Source: Sphingobacterium detergens (GTDB lineage Bacteria; Bacteroidota; Bacteroidia; Sphingobacteriales; Sphingobacteriaceae). Taken from it: 64,000 nucleotides of DNA. The DNA is taken from positions 2,658,500 to 2,722,499 of the forward strand of contig NZ_RAPY01000001.1 in assembly GCF_003610355.1 (NCBI RefSeq). The letters are read 5' to 3'. The position numbers were made by a program, and so were the translations under genes. Shown one piece after another: positions 1-9,811 of this stretch. How positions within the stretch are numbered: the first letter of the stretch is position 1; every line of letters begins with the position of its first letter. The notes beneath the pieces are model-generated. The model searched no databases and had not been told where the DNA came from. It saw nothing but the letters and a program-made list of their open reading frames with translations.

Positions 1-540
1 AATACTTTGTGGCGTTACAGGATTCCATCCACCAGACTCCACCTTAACTGCTGTACTAGGTTGATTGGCCGTTGCTTTTGGAATCTGCAAAATGCGAATA
101 TTGGGGAAGTTGGCTGCTTTGATTTCCTGCTCGAAGTTATTGATCTTACCCCAACCCGCCAGGGGCATTTCCATATTTGATTGCCCCGAACAGAACCAGA
201 CTTCACCGATCAAAATATTATTTAGGATCAATTGATCCCCATCATTGATTGTAATTTGGTAGGGTCCACCGTATTTCGGTGTCTCCAAGAAGACTTGCCA
301 TCTCCCCTGTTGATCGACTTCTACCTGATAGTTTTTGTTATTCCAGCTGCTGTTTACGCTAAGTTCCTTGCCTACTGCGGTACTGGTTCCCCAGATCTTG
401 ACCTTTTCTTTCTGCTGCAGTACCATATTATCGCCAATAAAGGCAGGCAGCTGTACTTTGGCCTGTAGGGTAGAAAATCCACTGGCAACGCTGAGTAGCA
501 GGGCCAGAAGAGTCCTCTTATACTGTTTAGGTTTTATCAT
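1..540 (-). CDS. Sialate O-acetylesterase-like (SASA family), 3' end outside the window
   Basis: The first 180 residues of a secreted carbohydrate O-acetylesterase are present; the reading frame runs off the left edge without a stop. The start is the ATG at 538-540, followed by a basic, then hydrophobic signal peptide of about 27 residues. The motif GEVWFCSGQSNMEMPL at residues 112-127 is the hallmark of the SASA/SGNH esterases, and Ser121 in GQSNM is the expected nucleophile; the His/Asp partners would lie in the missing part. The preceding small beta domain is typical of Bacteroidota members. These enzymes remove acetyl groups from sialic acids or from plant polysaccharides in the periplasm. 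It is the last visible gene of PUL 1, 97 bp after the GH36 gene and separated from it by a hairpin. Family is sure; the substrate (sialic acid versus other acetylated sugar) is not. Confidence 0.9.
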   Translation of the reverse strand, partial: MIKPKQYKRTLLALLLSVASGFSTLQAKVQLPAFIGDNMVLQQKEKVKIWGTSTAVGKELSVNSSWNNKNYQVEVDQQGRWQVFLETPKYGGPYQITINDGDQLILNNILIGEVWFCSGQSNMEMPLAGWGKINNFEQEIKAANFPNIRILQIPKATANQPSTAVKVESGGWNPVTPQSI

Positions 541-578
541 GATTTTTGAGTTTATTGCTCAATTGGGTTTATAAATTT

Positions 579-625
579 GGCGCATCCGAAGTCCAGACTG
601 TTGGAATCGGAGCTTCGGATGTGCC
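579..625. repeat. Intercistronic hairpin between GH36 and esterase genes
   Basis: Arms 579-591 and 613-625 are 13 nt and pair throughout with one G-U pair; the inner TCCA/TGGA can add a short second stem. In the minus-strand transcript no T-run follows it, so it is more likely an mRNA-stabilising or processing hairpin than a full terminator. Confidence 0.55.
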
Positions 626-637
626 ACAGTTATTTTT

Positions 638-2836
638 TTAAAGTGCCGAGATCTTCAGCAAAACGCTGGTACGGTTGCTATTCAGATCAGGATTCACGCC
701 GACTTTCATCAGGTAATCGCCCGAATAGGTTTGTCCCTGGCCTAAGCTCGACTTGGTTCTCGGATACAAGTTGATCTCCTCCACCCGGTATTGTTTTTGG
801 GCATCTAGTCCTTTTAAACGCACTGGATCCGTTGAACCTATGCCATAACGGTTATTGACCAGATAGTTGAAGATGACAGCTTCTGTTTTTTTGCTATTCA
901 CATAGCTCAGGGCGGCAAAGTCACCTTCACGCGGATCGGCCAAACGATACTGATCCCCATGCCAGATTGTTGCTTTAAGCGCCTCGTAATTCTTTACCGC
1001 CTGCTGGGAGAATAACAGATCCTGCTCATTCAGGTGACTCACCACAATATCAAAACCCAGTTTGCCCATCATGGCTACATCCGTACGGAATTTGAGGGAC
1101 TGTTTTCCCCAGTCTGTCACATGGTTTGAGGTACTAATTGCCGGAAAAAAGTACGAATATTCGTACTGCATAAAAATACGTTCCAGGGGATCTGTATTAT
1201 CCGAAGGCCAGAATTCGGTAAAGTACCGAAGCGCTGCATAGTCCACGCGGCCACCGCCACCCGAACATAACATCATCGGCACCTTTGGATACTTCGCACG
1301 AATACGTTCCAACACCTTATAAAGGCCTTCGACATACGAAATATAAAAGGCGCCCTGATCTTTCAGAAATGCGGAATGTGCATTGTATATCACCGCATTA
1401 CAGTCCCATTTAATGTATGCCAATGCCGGATTTTTGGTAAACAGGTCGTCCAAGATATGAAAAACAAAATCCTGCACCTTGGGATTTGTCAGATCCAGGA
1501 TTAGCTGATTGCGGAAGTAATGTTCTTCACGCTGCGGCTGTTTAACGACCCAATCCGGATGTTGCTCGTAGAGTTCGGATTTGGGGCTGACCATTTCGGG
1601 TTCTACCCAGATACCAAATTTAACACCTTGTTTAGTCGCTTCTTCCACAAGCGTCGCAATACCATTGGGCAATTTTGTGCGGTTAGGTTGCCAATCTCCC
1701 AAGCTCGAGTGATCACTATTACGCGGATATTTATTTCCAAACCAGCCATCATCCAATAAAAAAAGGTCTACTCCTAGTTTCTTGGTATCCTGAAGCAGTC
1801 CTTTCAATTTTTGCTCATTAAAATCAAAGTAGGTCGCCTCCCAATTATTAAGTAAAGTCAGGCGTTCGCCATTTCCATCCAACAACTGATATTTACGAGC
1901 CCAGTTGTGCAAGTTCCGGGAAGCCTCTCCTTTTCCCTTCGTCGATAAGGTATAAATCAATTTGGGCGTTGTAAACTCTTGGTTGCTGGCCAGTTTCACA
2001 TTGGAAGCATAATTATTTATTCCGGCGATAATACGTAAGTTATTGAGGTAGTCGACTTCAAAATCCACCTTAAAATTTCCGCTATACCCAAGGCTTGCCA
2101 TCAGGACGGTTCCTTCATCTTCGGATGCCGCCTTGCCCAATGACACCATAAAGGAAGGCGGTTGGAATAAGTTTGCGCGTGTTCCGAGTTTACTGTCCAA
2201 CACTTTGATGCCGTGCGTCAATGGGGTCTCTTCCACCTGCATTTCTTTTGCCCAGTCGCCATGATACTGCCGCAACCAATACGCTTTTGAGCGCAGGGTC
2301 AGGTTGGCCGAAGCAAACTTTTCGAGGGTAACAACTTTTTTTTCTTTATTCTGGATAGTTGCCCACTGCTCAATGATATTTTCATTCGAAAATGATTTGT
2401 AGTGTAACACGACGTAAATATCATATACTGGATCTTTCAGCGTGATATCAAGCTGTTTAACATTGGCATCCAGGTCTTTCACCGCATGCTTTTCATAGCG
2501 CAAGTCCAGGGAGCGATTACCATCGGCATGGACAAGACTAATGGCAGGTTCCAGTAGATTTTTTGAACCTGAAGGGGTATAAGCCGCATTGGATAGGCCA
2601 CTATAGTCTGTCAATTGTCTATAACCGCTTGCAATGGTCGCATACTCTTTTGAATCACTCAATTTTTCACCGTAATAGAGCATTTTCAGTGTTTTCGTGG
2701 AATCGTACTCCAATACAAGCGCATTTGATCTGGTTTCAATGGGAATCTGTTTGGACTGCGCCTGCACATCCAGATGGACAAGCCCTTGAGTCATCAAGAG
2801 CCCGAGTACAACATGTTTAAAATGATGGGTTGGCAT
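638..2836 (-). CDS. GH36 alpha-galactosidase, secreted
   Basis: Exported alpha-galactosidase of glycoside hydrolase family 36 that releases terminal alpha-linked galactose. The 732 residues start with a signal peptide ending near AQ at residue 27, followed by the large N-terminal beta-supersandwich, the TIM barrel (roughly 320-640) and a C-terminal beta domain, the normal length and order for GH36. Asp478 in YIKWDCN is the expected nucleophile and Asp546 in PSDNTD the expected acid/base; the LLDDGWFG segment near 360 is the usual substrate-binding barrel strand. It lies 12 bp after the GH95 fucosidase gene and is co-transcribed with it. Together with the GH-D enzyme at 7776 the locus has two alpha-galactosidase-like enzymes, so they probably act on different linkages or in different compartments. 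Family is sure; exact linkage is not. Confidence 0.94.
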   Translation of the reverse strand: MPTHHFKHVVLGLLMTQGLVHLDVQAQSKQIPIETRSNALVLEYDSTKTLKMLYYGEKLSDSKEYATIASGYRQLTDYSGLSNAAYTPSGSKNLLEPAISLVHADGNRSLDLRYEKHAVKDLDANVKQLDITLKDPVYDIYVVLHYKSFSNENIIEQWATIQNKEKKVVTLEKFASANLTLRSKAYWLRQYHGDWAKEMQVEETPLTHGIKVLDSKLGTRANLFQPPSFMVSLGKAASEDEGTVLMASLGYSGNFKVDFEVDYLNNLRIIAGINNYASNVKLASNQEFTTPKLIYTLSTKGKGEASRNLHNWARKYQLLDGNGERLTLLNNWEATYFDFNEQKLKGLLQDTKKLGVDLFLLDDGWFGNKYPRNSDHSSLGDWQPNRTKLPNGIATLVEEATKQGVKFGIWVEPEMVSPKSELYEQHPDWVVKQPQREEHYFRNQLILDLTNPKVQDFVFHILDDLFTKNPALAYIKWDCNAVIYNAHSAFLKDQGAFYISYVEGLYKVLERIRAKYPKVPMMLCSGGGGRVDYAALRYFTEFWPSDNTDPLERIFMQYEYSYFFPAISTSNHVTDWGKQSLKFRTDVAMMGKLGFDIVVSHLNEQDLLFSQQAVKNYEALKATIWHGDQYRLADPREGDFAALSYVNSKKTEAVIFNYLVNNRYGIGSTDPVRLKGLDAQKQYRVEEINLYPRTKSSLGQGQTYSGDYLMKVGVNPDLNSNRTSVLLKISAL

Positions 2837-2848
2837 ATATAAATAGAT

Positions 2849-5095
2849 TTAGGATTTGTTAACGAACTTGACTATTTTGTTTGCTTTCAGTTGAATCTTG
2901 TAAAGGTATTTGCCATTGACTTGCTCTTGCAATGCAAGACCTTCTAATCTGGAAGGACTTAATACCTGAATTGTTTGATCCTTTGGCGAAGAAAGGACGA
3001 GCTGCGTAATACTTCTGTTATTCCATTCCATCTTATCTAGCTGTACATTGCCCCGGGCTTTGAGTCCTTTGACTGTCCCGGCAGACCAACGATCGGGCAA
3101 GGCAGGAAGTAATTCCAGAACATCAGTTTGCGATTGTAGCAACATTTCACTCAGGGCAGCCACATAACCGAGGTTGCCGTCAATCTGAAAGGGTGGATGC
3201 GCACAGAGCAAGTTGGCATACACTCCGCCTCCATTGTTATAATCGATGCCCTCTCCGCCGACGAGGTTAATGAAATTCGTTAAAATCTTATAGGCATGAT
3301 TTCCATCCTGTAATCTCGCCCAAAAGGCAACCTTCCAGGCCATGGACCAACCGGTAGATTCGTCGCCACGTGCGGTCAGGGTGACTCGTGCAGCCTTGGC
3401 AAGTTCCGGTGTTTTCAAAACCGAGAATTGATTGCCGGGATATAGGCCAAACAAATGCGATACATGGCGATGTTTGTCCTGTGGATCATCACGATCGGTT
3501 TCCCATTCCTGCAACTGCCCCCATTGACCAATCTTGGGTTTGAGCAATGCATCGCGAAGTGCCGTAATATGTTTACGATAGTCAGCGTCAATATTTAAAA
3601 CTGTGCTTGCCTGGATGTAGTTGTTAAAGAGATCGTAAATAATCTGATGGTCATAGCTCACGGCATCCTCCGTGGGGCCATGTTCTGGCGACCAACCCTG
3701 TGGTGCCACCACAGTTCCGTCCGGTCTTCGTACCAGACGATCATCCCAAAATTCACTTACTTCTTTTAAAATTGGATATGCAAACTCGCGTAGATACTTC
3801 CCATCCTTATTAAAGGCATAATGTTCCCACAGGGCCTGCGCATACCAAGCACTTCCAGGGGTGTTCCAAAGAAAACTCTCGCCACCGAAGATATTATTTT
3901 CGGTCTTTACGGTCCAGCCCCGTACGCCCGGAAATTCCTTTTGTGTATTTACTTTCTTTACCTCGCGCATGCTATTGATATAATCGAGGTAAGGCCAGGC
4001 CGATTCACTCAGATTGGCCACTTCGGCAGGCCAATAGTTCATCTGCACATTGATATTGGAATGGTAGTCCGAGCGCCATGGCGGATTGTTGCTGTTGTTC
4101 CAGAGTCCCTGTAAATTTGCTGGCAGGCCACCTTTTCGGGAGGAGCTGATTAAAAGATAGCGTCCATACTGGTACAGCAAGGCTTCTAGCGCCGGGATCG
4201 GCTGTTTTTTATACGCTTCCAACAACATTTTTGTTGTCTGTTTGCCATCCAACTGACTATGGTCAAGATCCAGATCCACCCGGTTGAACAGTGCCGTATA
4301 ATCTGCGACGTGCCTTGCCAATAGTTTATCTACGCCATATTTTCTCGCTTGGTTCAGATAACGTTCATTGGCGTGTACTGGATTTTCAGCCGACTTCCAT
4401 TTTGTTGCCCGCGTATTGGCATAATCTGTTGCCGCACTCAGCAGCAGAACGATTCTATCAGCAGATTTTACCGTAAGGACAGCCTGTCCTTTTTCATCTT
4501 TTGTTTCGGAAAGTGAGCCACCGACCACCTGTACCTGCACCTGGGCAGCATACTGCATGCCATTGGCTAGCTTACCCTGAAACCGCAAATGGCCATCTTC
4601 CACTTGTACGGTCTGTCCATGTGTATCCTGAAGTGCAATTACGGCATTCAGTTTCCCTTTTCTACTGTTTGTATAGTCAAATACCATGACCTGATCCGGC
4701 TGACTGGCAAAATACCGTCGATTGATCTGCTGTCCATCCTGCTGATAGGCGGTTTCATGCAGCCCCTTATCCAAATTCAATTTCCGGCTATAAGCTGTAA
4801 AAGACTTGTTAACATCGGAATCAAAGCGAACAAAAAGATCACCGAAAGCCTGATAAGCGCCCGTTTCCTGTTCATCACCAGTCCATAGGCTATTTTCATT
4901 AAATTGAATATGTTCTTGATTTACTCCAGCAAAGATCATGGCGCCAATTCGTCCATTTCCGATGGGGTAAGCTTCGGTCATCCAGTCCGTAGCGGGCTTA
5001 TTATCCCAGAGGTAATAGCGTTGTGCATAGCTTGTGGCTGAGCAAAGGGTCAAGCATGTAAAGATGAGGTATTTAATTTTTCTGTGCATTAACAT
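2849..5095 (-). CDS. GH95 alpha-L-fucosidase (or alpha-L-galactosidase)
   Basis: Exported inverting glycosidase of family GH95, mostly alpha-1,2-L-fucosidases; some members act on alpha-L-galactose. The 748 residues carry a signal peptide (to about residue 25), an N-terminal beta domain beginning with the typical [11 protein letters not shown] segment, an (alpha/alpha)6 barrel and a C-terminal beta domain. The residues known from the Bifidobacterium enzyme AfcA are recognisable: Asn347 and Asn349 in the [12 protein letters not shown] motif, Glu471 in GWSPEHG, and Asp639 in HPPFQIDGN. It is slightly shorter than many members (about 780-830). It sits 15 bp after the symporter gene and 12 bp before GH36. 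In this setting it likely uncaps alpha-1,2-fucosyl residues so that the galactosidases can continue; this is inference from context. Confidence 0.94.
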   Translation of the reverse strand: MLMHRKIKYLIFTCLTLCSATSYAQRYYLWDNKPATDWMTEAYPIGNGRIGAMIFAGVNQEHIQFNENSLWTGDEQETGAYQAFGDLFVRFDSDVNKSFTAYSRKLNLDKGLHETAYQQDGQQINRRYFASQPDQVMVFDYTNSRKGKLNAVIALQDTHGQTVQVEDGHLRFQGKLANGMQYAAQVQVQVVGGSLSETKDEKGQAVLTVKSADRIVLLLSAATDYANTRATKWKSAENPVHANERYLNQARKYGVDKLLARHVADYTALFNRVDLDLDHSQLDGKQTTKMLLEAYKKQPIPALEALLYQYGRYLLISSSRKGGLPANLQGLWNNSNNPPWRSDYHSNINVQMNYWPAEVANLSESAWPYLDYINSMREVKKVNTQKEFPGVRGWTVKTENNIFGGESFLWNTPGSAWYAQALWEHYAFNKDGKYLREFAYPILKEVSEFWDDRLVRRPDGTVVAPQGWSPEHGPTEDAVSYDHQIIYDLFNNYIQASTVLNIDADYRKHITALRDALLKPKIGQWGQLQEWETDRDDPQDKHRHVSHLFGLYPGNQFSVLKTPELAKAARVTLTARGDESTGWSMAWKVAFWARLQDGNHAYKILTNFINLVGGEGIDYNNGGGVYANLLCAHPPFQIDGNLGYVAALSEMLLQSQTDVLELLPALPDRWSAGTVKGLKARGNVQLDKMEWNNRSITQLVLSSPKDQTIQVLSPSRLEGLALQEQVNGKYLYKIQLKANKIVKFVNKS

Positions 5096-5110
5096 AGCGA
5101 CTTATACAAT

Positions 5111-6706
5111 TTATTGAGCGATGCCCAATGGTGAAAAAACAAAATAGATGACAATCATCAATAGAATGAGAAAGGTGCCGACCCCATACCTCCCCTTCCA
5201 ATAACTACCTTTGTCCTGACCTGAAAACTCAAATTGATAGACCGATAGGTAGTTTGGCTGGCTCAATTTACTTCCACACCAGATGACCAGCGCAACAGCG
5301 ATAAATAGTAGTGCGAATAGGTGCAGATAGTGTAGTTCTGTCTTCCATACAAACACCAGCAGAAAATAACTAAACATATACAGGAACAAGCCAATTTGTG
5401 CCATCCTTGGTGTTACACGGCGGGAGAGAATCCCCAAGATCATAATGGTGAAGATCGGCATATTGAACAGCCCCGATACCGTTTGTAAGTACGTATAAAA
5501 ACCATCGTGAGCAAAGAGAATAAAAGGTGCAATAAACATGGCCGAGATAGAGATGATCAATTCAAACAGTTTCCCTTTTCTGACCAGTTCTTTTTCATTA
5601 AGGTCTCTTTTCTTATATTCCAAATAAGGCTTGTAGATATTAAAAATGAATAAGCTACCACAGCTCTGAAGGCCGGCAGTATAGGTAGTCATTGCAGCAC
5701 CAAAGACCAATGCCAAGGAAAAGCCAATCAGCACATCTGGAAAGATCAGTACAATAAGTTTTGGAAAAACGGAAGCTGTAGGCTGCACATGCGGCAATAA
5801 GTGTACGGCCAGGAGACCAGGTAAATTGATCAATAGTGGCATCAGGAGTTTCCCACCGGCAGCCAAAGTCATTCCCTTCTGTGCTTCTTTTAAATTTTTA
5901 GCGCTTAATGCCTGTTGCGCAATATAAGGTTCCATTCCCCAGTAATAGAAATTGATCAGCAACATCCCTGTAAACAAGGTGGAGAAAGGCACTGCGTCCT
6001 GTTTTGATCCCACGGCATTGAGGTGATCTCTTTTATCGTGAAACAGTTGCAATACACCAGTCCAGATATCACCATTACCCAGCTGCCAAAACGCGAAAAT
6101 CGGAATGAGCACAGCAAGTATAAACAAACAGAGCCCGAGTCCCATGTCGGACAAAGAAATCAGCTTCAATCCCCCCAATATGCTGTATAAACTACCGATG
6201 ATACCCAATGCCCAGACCAATAGCCAGATACTCTGCCAATAACTGATATGCAACAGTCCTGGCACATCAAACATTGTGGTCAGACTAAGCGCGCCACCGT
6301 ATAATACCGGCGGCAATAAGTTAACAATATACCCGATCAAGATCAGAATAGAGACCAATATTTTGGTTTTGGAGTCAAACCGTAATGCTAAAAAGTCCGG
6401 TACTGTACGAAAGCCATGTTTGAAATAGATGGGCAGCAAAAATTCCGAAACCAAGAGCATGGCGACCACAGAGCTTACCCCCCAACCGATCACCGAAAGA
6501 TTATTGATATAGACCGATTCATTTTCACCTATAAACTGATTGGCGCTCAGGTTGGTCAATAGCAAAGCCGAACCGACCATCCAAAAACTGTTGCTCTTTC
6601 CGGCAAGAAAGAAACCGTTTAATGTATTGGAATAATTGGTCTTAAACTTCCATAAGGATCCCAAAGCAACCAGACCAGTAAAAAGACAAAAACTAAAAAC
6701 TATCAT
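5111..6706 (-). CDS. Sodium/solute symporter (SSS/SLC5 family), probably sugar uptake
   Basis: Inner-membrane secondary transporter of the sodium:solute symporter family with about 13-14 hydrophobic segments in 531 residues. The stretch GFFLAGKSNSFWMVGSALLL near the N-terminus and the following TNLSANQFIGENESV are typical of the SGLT-like branch used for monosaccharides. It has no signal peptide beyond the first membrane segment. Located 19 bp downstream of the regulator gene and 15 bp upstream of the fucosidase gene, it probably carries the galactose or fucose released by PUL 1 enzymes from periplasm to cytoplasm; the sugar is inferred from context, not from sequence. No sugar kinase, isomerase or aldolase gene for fucose or galactose is present in this window, so catabolism must be encoded elsewhere or beyond the left edge. 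Confidence 0.88.
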   Translation of the reverse strand: MIVFSFCLFTGLVALGSLWKFKTNYSNTLNGFFLAGKSNSFWMVGSALLLTNLSANQFIGENESVYINNLSVIGWGVSSVVAMLLVSEFLLPIYFKHGFRTVPDFLALRFDSKTKILVSILILIGYIVNLLPPVLYGGALSLTTMFDVPGLLHISYWQSIWLLVWALGIIGSLYSILGGLKLISLSDMGLGLCLFILAVLIPIFAFWQLGNGDIWTGVLQLFHDKRDHLNAVGSKQDAVPFSTLFTGMLLINFYYWGMEPYIAQQALSAKNLKEAQKGMTLAAGGKLLMPLLINLPGLLAVHLLPHVQPTASVFPKLIVLIFPDVLIGFSLALVFGAAMTTYTAGLQSCGSLFIFNIYKPYLEYKKRDLNEKELVRKGKLFELIISISAMFIAPFILFAHDGFYTYLQTVSGLFNMPIFTIMILGILSRRVTPRMAQIGLFLYMFSYFLLVFVWKTELHYLHLFALLFIAVALVIWCGSKLSQPNYLSVYQFEFSGQDKGSYWKGRYGVGTFLILLMIVIYFVFSPLGIAQ

Positions 6707-6725
6707 CGTAAAAACCTTTCCTATT

Positions 6726-7766
6726 TTATACGGAGTTGCGGTCTACCAATGTTGTTGGTACAACTTCCCTGATCAATGTTCTTTCCAGCACAAACCTGGC
6801 CGCCTCCGATCCGATCCGAGCAAAACTTGTCGAAAAGGTGGTAATACCGCCACTAATAATCTCTTTGATGACATCATCATTATGAGAAAGAATACCTAGA
6901 TCCTGCCCCAAAGTCCAATCTTTTTGCAAAACTTCTTTCAGCATTTGGTACAGCTCTGGATTATGAATGGTAAAATAGAGCTTTCCTTTTTTTAGGTCGC
7001 CTACATGATATTGCTTTTCGATCCGCCCTTTTACTTTATACTCTTTTAGAAAGCGTAAGAAAGCATCTTTGATTTCATTGGGTTCGGCTGTATTTTCCCG
7101 AAAATAGAAGATCACTTCTTTATATTTTTTGATCTTTGGGTAAAGTTCTTGAAATACAGCATAGGTTGCCTCCTCAAATTCCTGTGACACATAGGAATAG
7201 TCTTCGCCAAGGTCCACCAAGCGATCAATAATCAATAATTTGGAAGCCGGGATGGAACGTAGCAGCAATTCAGATTCTTTATTTTCAATTGGAGCGACAA
7301 TATATACGGTATATCGTCCCTGGATACGATTGAAAATATCTTCAAAAGTCTCCATGTTGTTGTGATGGAAAAAGAGATCCACTGTTACCTCCTCCGGAAG
7401 ATTGGCCCGCAATTCATTCACCAATGTATCTTGAAAGGTATCGTACGCATATAACAGTACCGCAACTTTTTGTTTCATCTGCGTATTGTTGCTCACCACA
7501 AAATATCCCTTTCTGTTTTTTGATTCCACGACACCATGGGCAATCAGATCCCGATAAGCTTTGGCAAATGTTTCGCGTGCATAGCCTAGGTATTGGATCA
7601 AGTTATTGACAGAAGGTAAGCTGGAATGTACCTCCAGCTCATTAGCGTCAATGGCGTCCAATACCCCTTGTACAATACATTCATGTTTTGACAGAGTATT
7701 CAATGCTTCCAAGCGTTTGATCCGATCGATCAATACTTTAAAATGTTCTTCTTTGCTTATCTTCAT
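6726..7766 (-). CDS. GntR-type regulator with sugar-binding (LacI-like) effector domain
   Basis: Cytoplasmic transcription factor of 346 residues: an N-terminal GntR winged helix (about 25-92, with LPSVNNLIQYLGYARETF as the recognition region and the GYFV wing) fused to a periplasmic-binding-protein-like effector domain (about 97-346). This architecture is shared with AraR of Bacillus and with FucR of Bacteroides, the fucose-responsive repressor; the neighbouring fucosidase makes a FucR-like role attractive but unproven. The gene is inside PUL 1, 9 bp after the GH-D enzyme and 19 bp before the symporter, so it would be autoregulated. The probable target is the repeat cluster overlapping the operon promoter at 17355-17412. 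Repression relieved by a monosaccharide is the family norm; the ligand is inference. Confidence 0.88.
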   Translation of the reverse strand: MKISKEEHFKVLIDRIKRLEALNTLSKHECIVQGVLDAIDANELEVHSSLPSVNNLIQYLGYARETFAKAYRDLIAHGVVESKNRKGYFVVSNNTQMKQKVAVLLYAYDTFQDTLVNELRANLPEEVTVDLFFHHNNMETFEDIFNRIQGRYTVYIVAPIENKESELLLRSIPASKLLIIDRLVDLGEDYSYVSQEFEEATYAVFQELYPKIKKYKEVIFYFRENTAEPNEIKDAFLRFLKEYKVKGRIEKQYHVGDLKKGKLYFTIHNPELYQMLKEVLQKDWTLGQDLGILSHNDDVIKEIISGGITTFSTSFARIGSEAARFVLERTLIREVVPTTLVDRNSV

Positions 7767-7775
7767 ACGTTGTGA

Positions 7776-9800
7776 TTAAAGCAGGGCAATTTTAAATAAT
7801 TTTGCTCCTGCTTGCTCAAAGGCAATGGATTTTTCAGCGCTAAGCTCTTGATTTGTTTTATCAAACAAGTCCACCGCCTTATATTTTTTGTTTGGCGTTA
7901 GGCCAATCTGTTTAAAATCTATGTTTATTGCTGCCGGGGTGGTATTGTAATTAAATACCGCCACATACAGATCTGTTCCTATCTTTTTGTAATAATAGGT
8001 ATTTGCAGCTTTTCCTTCTACAAATCCTGCCGGACGGAAGCTCTTACCATCAGCTATAATCTTTAAAATTTCGGGATCCTGCAGATATTGATTCATCTTA
8101 GGTTGCCAGTTTTCCTTTTTCGATAAGTCATCGCCAAGGATAATGGTACCCGTTACAACGCCTGAAAGCAATCTTGCTTTATTGACTTCAGGACTTTCAT
8201 CGTGAAAGACCAGGTGGTCTGCATCAATAAAATCATAGAGATGGGTCTGCCACCAACCGTAGCTGACACTGTTTAAGGTATACTGTGTTTGGTCGATCGT
8301 CTTCCAGGCATCGCAGGCAATTCTGCGCATATGTGCAAATTGTGCTGTCGCCAAGGAAGGAGAAATCGCTGCATAGATCAACATCTTACCCTGCAAAACA
8401 TCGACCAAATGCTTCATTCCTACAGCGTATGCCTGCATACCCGTCTGAATTTTATTATCATAGAAACCCGTGGATTCGATTGCGGCATGAGAAAGAAAGT
8501 CGATCTTGATCATTCTAAACCCACAGTCGACCAATTTTCCCAAGATCACATCCATGCGGGCCTGTGTACCAGGATGTGTTGGATCCAAGGCCCGCCCCCC
8601 GTCTAAATTATGGTAGCCTTTTTGTGTTTTGGTCCAAAGTTGGCCAAAGGTAAATTGGCTTCCCTCTGCCTTGCGATCCGGTCCACTTCCATGGCCCCAG
8701 TCTGTAAAAGGAGCCCAATAAACACCGGGTTTAAGACCCAAAGAATCACAATAGCGAACAAACTGCTTCAATTGTGTATAGTCGCCCGACATTCCGCCTG
8801 GTGTCATATTATCCCAAAAGGAGTCCAGATCAATAAAAGCTTCGCCACCTGCATTACGGAAATAAGGTATATCCTTCGCAAAATATTCGGCTGTGGCCGT
8901 GGCATTCTGAAAATTGATTTTATCTTGTATCACACCCCAGCTATTCCAACCCACCGGGGTCGCACCTTGCCATTTTTGCACATAGGGAGGTGACAACTTA
9001 CGGTGGATTTTAGCATAGTTTTCCAATCCCATACGCCAGTCATTTACATAAGACACCGCATATTTCGGCGAACGGATCACATTGCCGCTCACAAAACCAT
9101 GGCCCATTGAATCCCGTGTAATAGCCACATCGGTAAATCCCGCTTTAGCAGCAATCAAGTTATACTGTCCATTGTCGCCTTTGATATCAATCCCCGATTT
9201 CCAGACTGATTGATCTAACGAACCGATCAATACGCCATGCGTACGCTCTCTGTCGTAGACCACAGCAACTTCCGCACTCACTTTATTGTTTGAAGAAATC
9301 GCCTTATTTTCATAGGAGATAAAGGTATCATTGTCAAAAGGAACCGCGACCTGATAAAGTGATTTCCCAAGCGATGATATGGTCGCATTGGACCATATCG
9401 GAACCAATTCATTACTTGACAGGTTTTTTCCTTTGACTTCCAATTCAAGGATAACCATATCACTGTTGTCATAGAAATAAAAATGCTGTAACAACGTTAT
9501 TCCAGTAGTAGTCTTGGAAGAAACCGTATAACGTGTACCCTTTCCCAAATTATCCTGAATTACCGTCTCAGTCACTTTACGGCCATCCTTCAGTTTGTCT
9601 GTACTAATTTTTTGTCCATTGGCAAGCGTTAGATAAGCACTGGCATCTTTTAAATAGGTGACTTGATCTTTGCTTAGCGAATATGTTCCGGTCTGCTTGT
9701 TGTAAGCCAAGGTTATCCCCCCTTTTTTTACCTGAAAGGACTGGGCCGTTAACATTACCGTACTGAGCATAAAACATAGCGCGAAAATAGCTGTCTTCAT
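7776..9800 (-). CDS. Clan GH-D glycosidase (alpha-galactosidase-like)
   Basis: Exported TIM-barrel glycosidase of the GH27/GH36 clan. After a signal peptide (cut near residue 19) comes a beta domain (20-260), then the barrel beginning with PVGWNSWG near 282, as in GH27, and a C-terminal beta domain to 674. Asp434 in the FRMIKIDFLSHAA strand is the candidate nucleophile and Asp497 in RIACDAW the candidate acid/base. It differs clearly from the GH36 enzyme at 638: no SDNTD motif, and a much longer N-terminal part than classical GH27. It could therefore be an alpha-galactosidase, alpha-N-acetylgalactosaminidase or beta-L-arabinopyranosidase, all known in this clan. It follows the DUF4998 lipoprotein by 11 bp and precedes the regulator by 9 bp. 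Clan is sure; specificity open. Confidence 0.85.
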   Translation of the reverse strand: MKTAIFALCFMLSTVMLTAQSFQVKKGGITLAYNKQTGTYSLSKDQVTYLKDASAYLTLANGQKISTDKLKDGRKVTETVIQDNLGKGTRYTVSSKTTTGITLLQHFYFYDNSDMVILELEVKGKNLSSNELVPIWSNATISSLGKSLYQVAVPFDNDTFISYENKAISSNNKVSAEVAVVYDRERTHGVLIGSLDQSVWKSGIDIKGDNGQYNLIAAKAGFTDVAITRDSMGHGFVSGNVIRSPKYAVSYVNDWRMGLENYAKIHRKLSPPYVQKWQGATPVGWNSWGVIQDKINFQNATATAEYFAKDIPYFRNAGGEAFIDLDSFWDNMTPGGMSGDYTQLKQFVRYCDSLGLKPGVYWAPFTDWGHGSGPDRKAEGSQFTFGQLWTKTQKGYHNLDGGRALDPTHPGTQARMDVILGKLVDCGFRMIKIDFLSHAAIESTGFYDNKIQTGMQAYAVGMKHLVDVLQGKMLIYAAISPSLATAQFAHMRRIACDAWKTIDQTQYTLNSVSYGWWQTHLYDFIDADHLVFHDESPEVNKARLLSGVVTGTIILGDDLSKKENWQPKMNQYLQDPEILKIIADGKSFRPAGFVEGKAANTYYYKKIGTDLYVAVFNYNTTPAAINIDFKQIGLTPNKKYKAVDLFDKTNQELSAEKSIAFEQAGAKLFKIALL

Positions 9801-9811
9801 TCTGCTTGATA

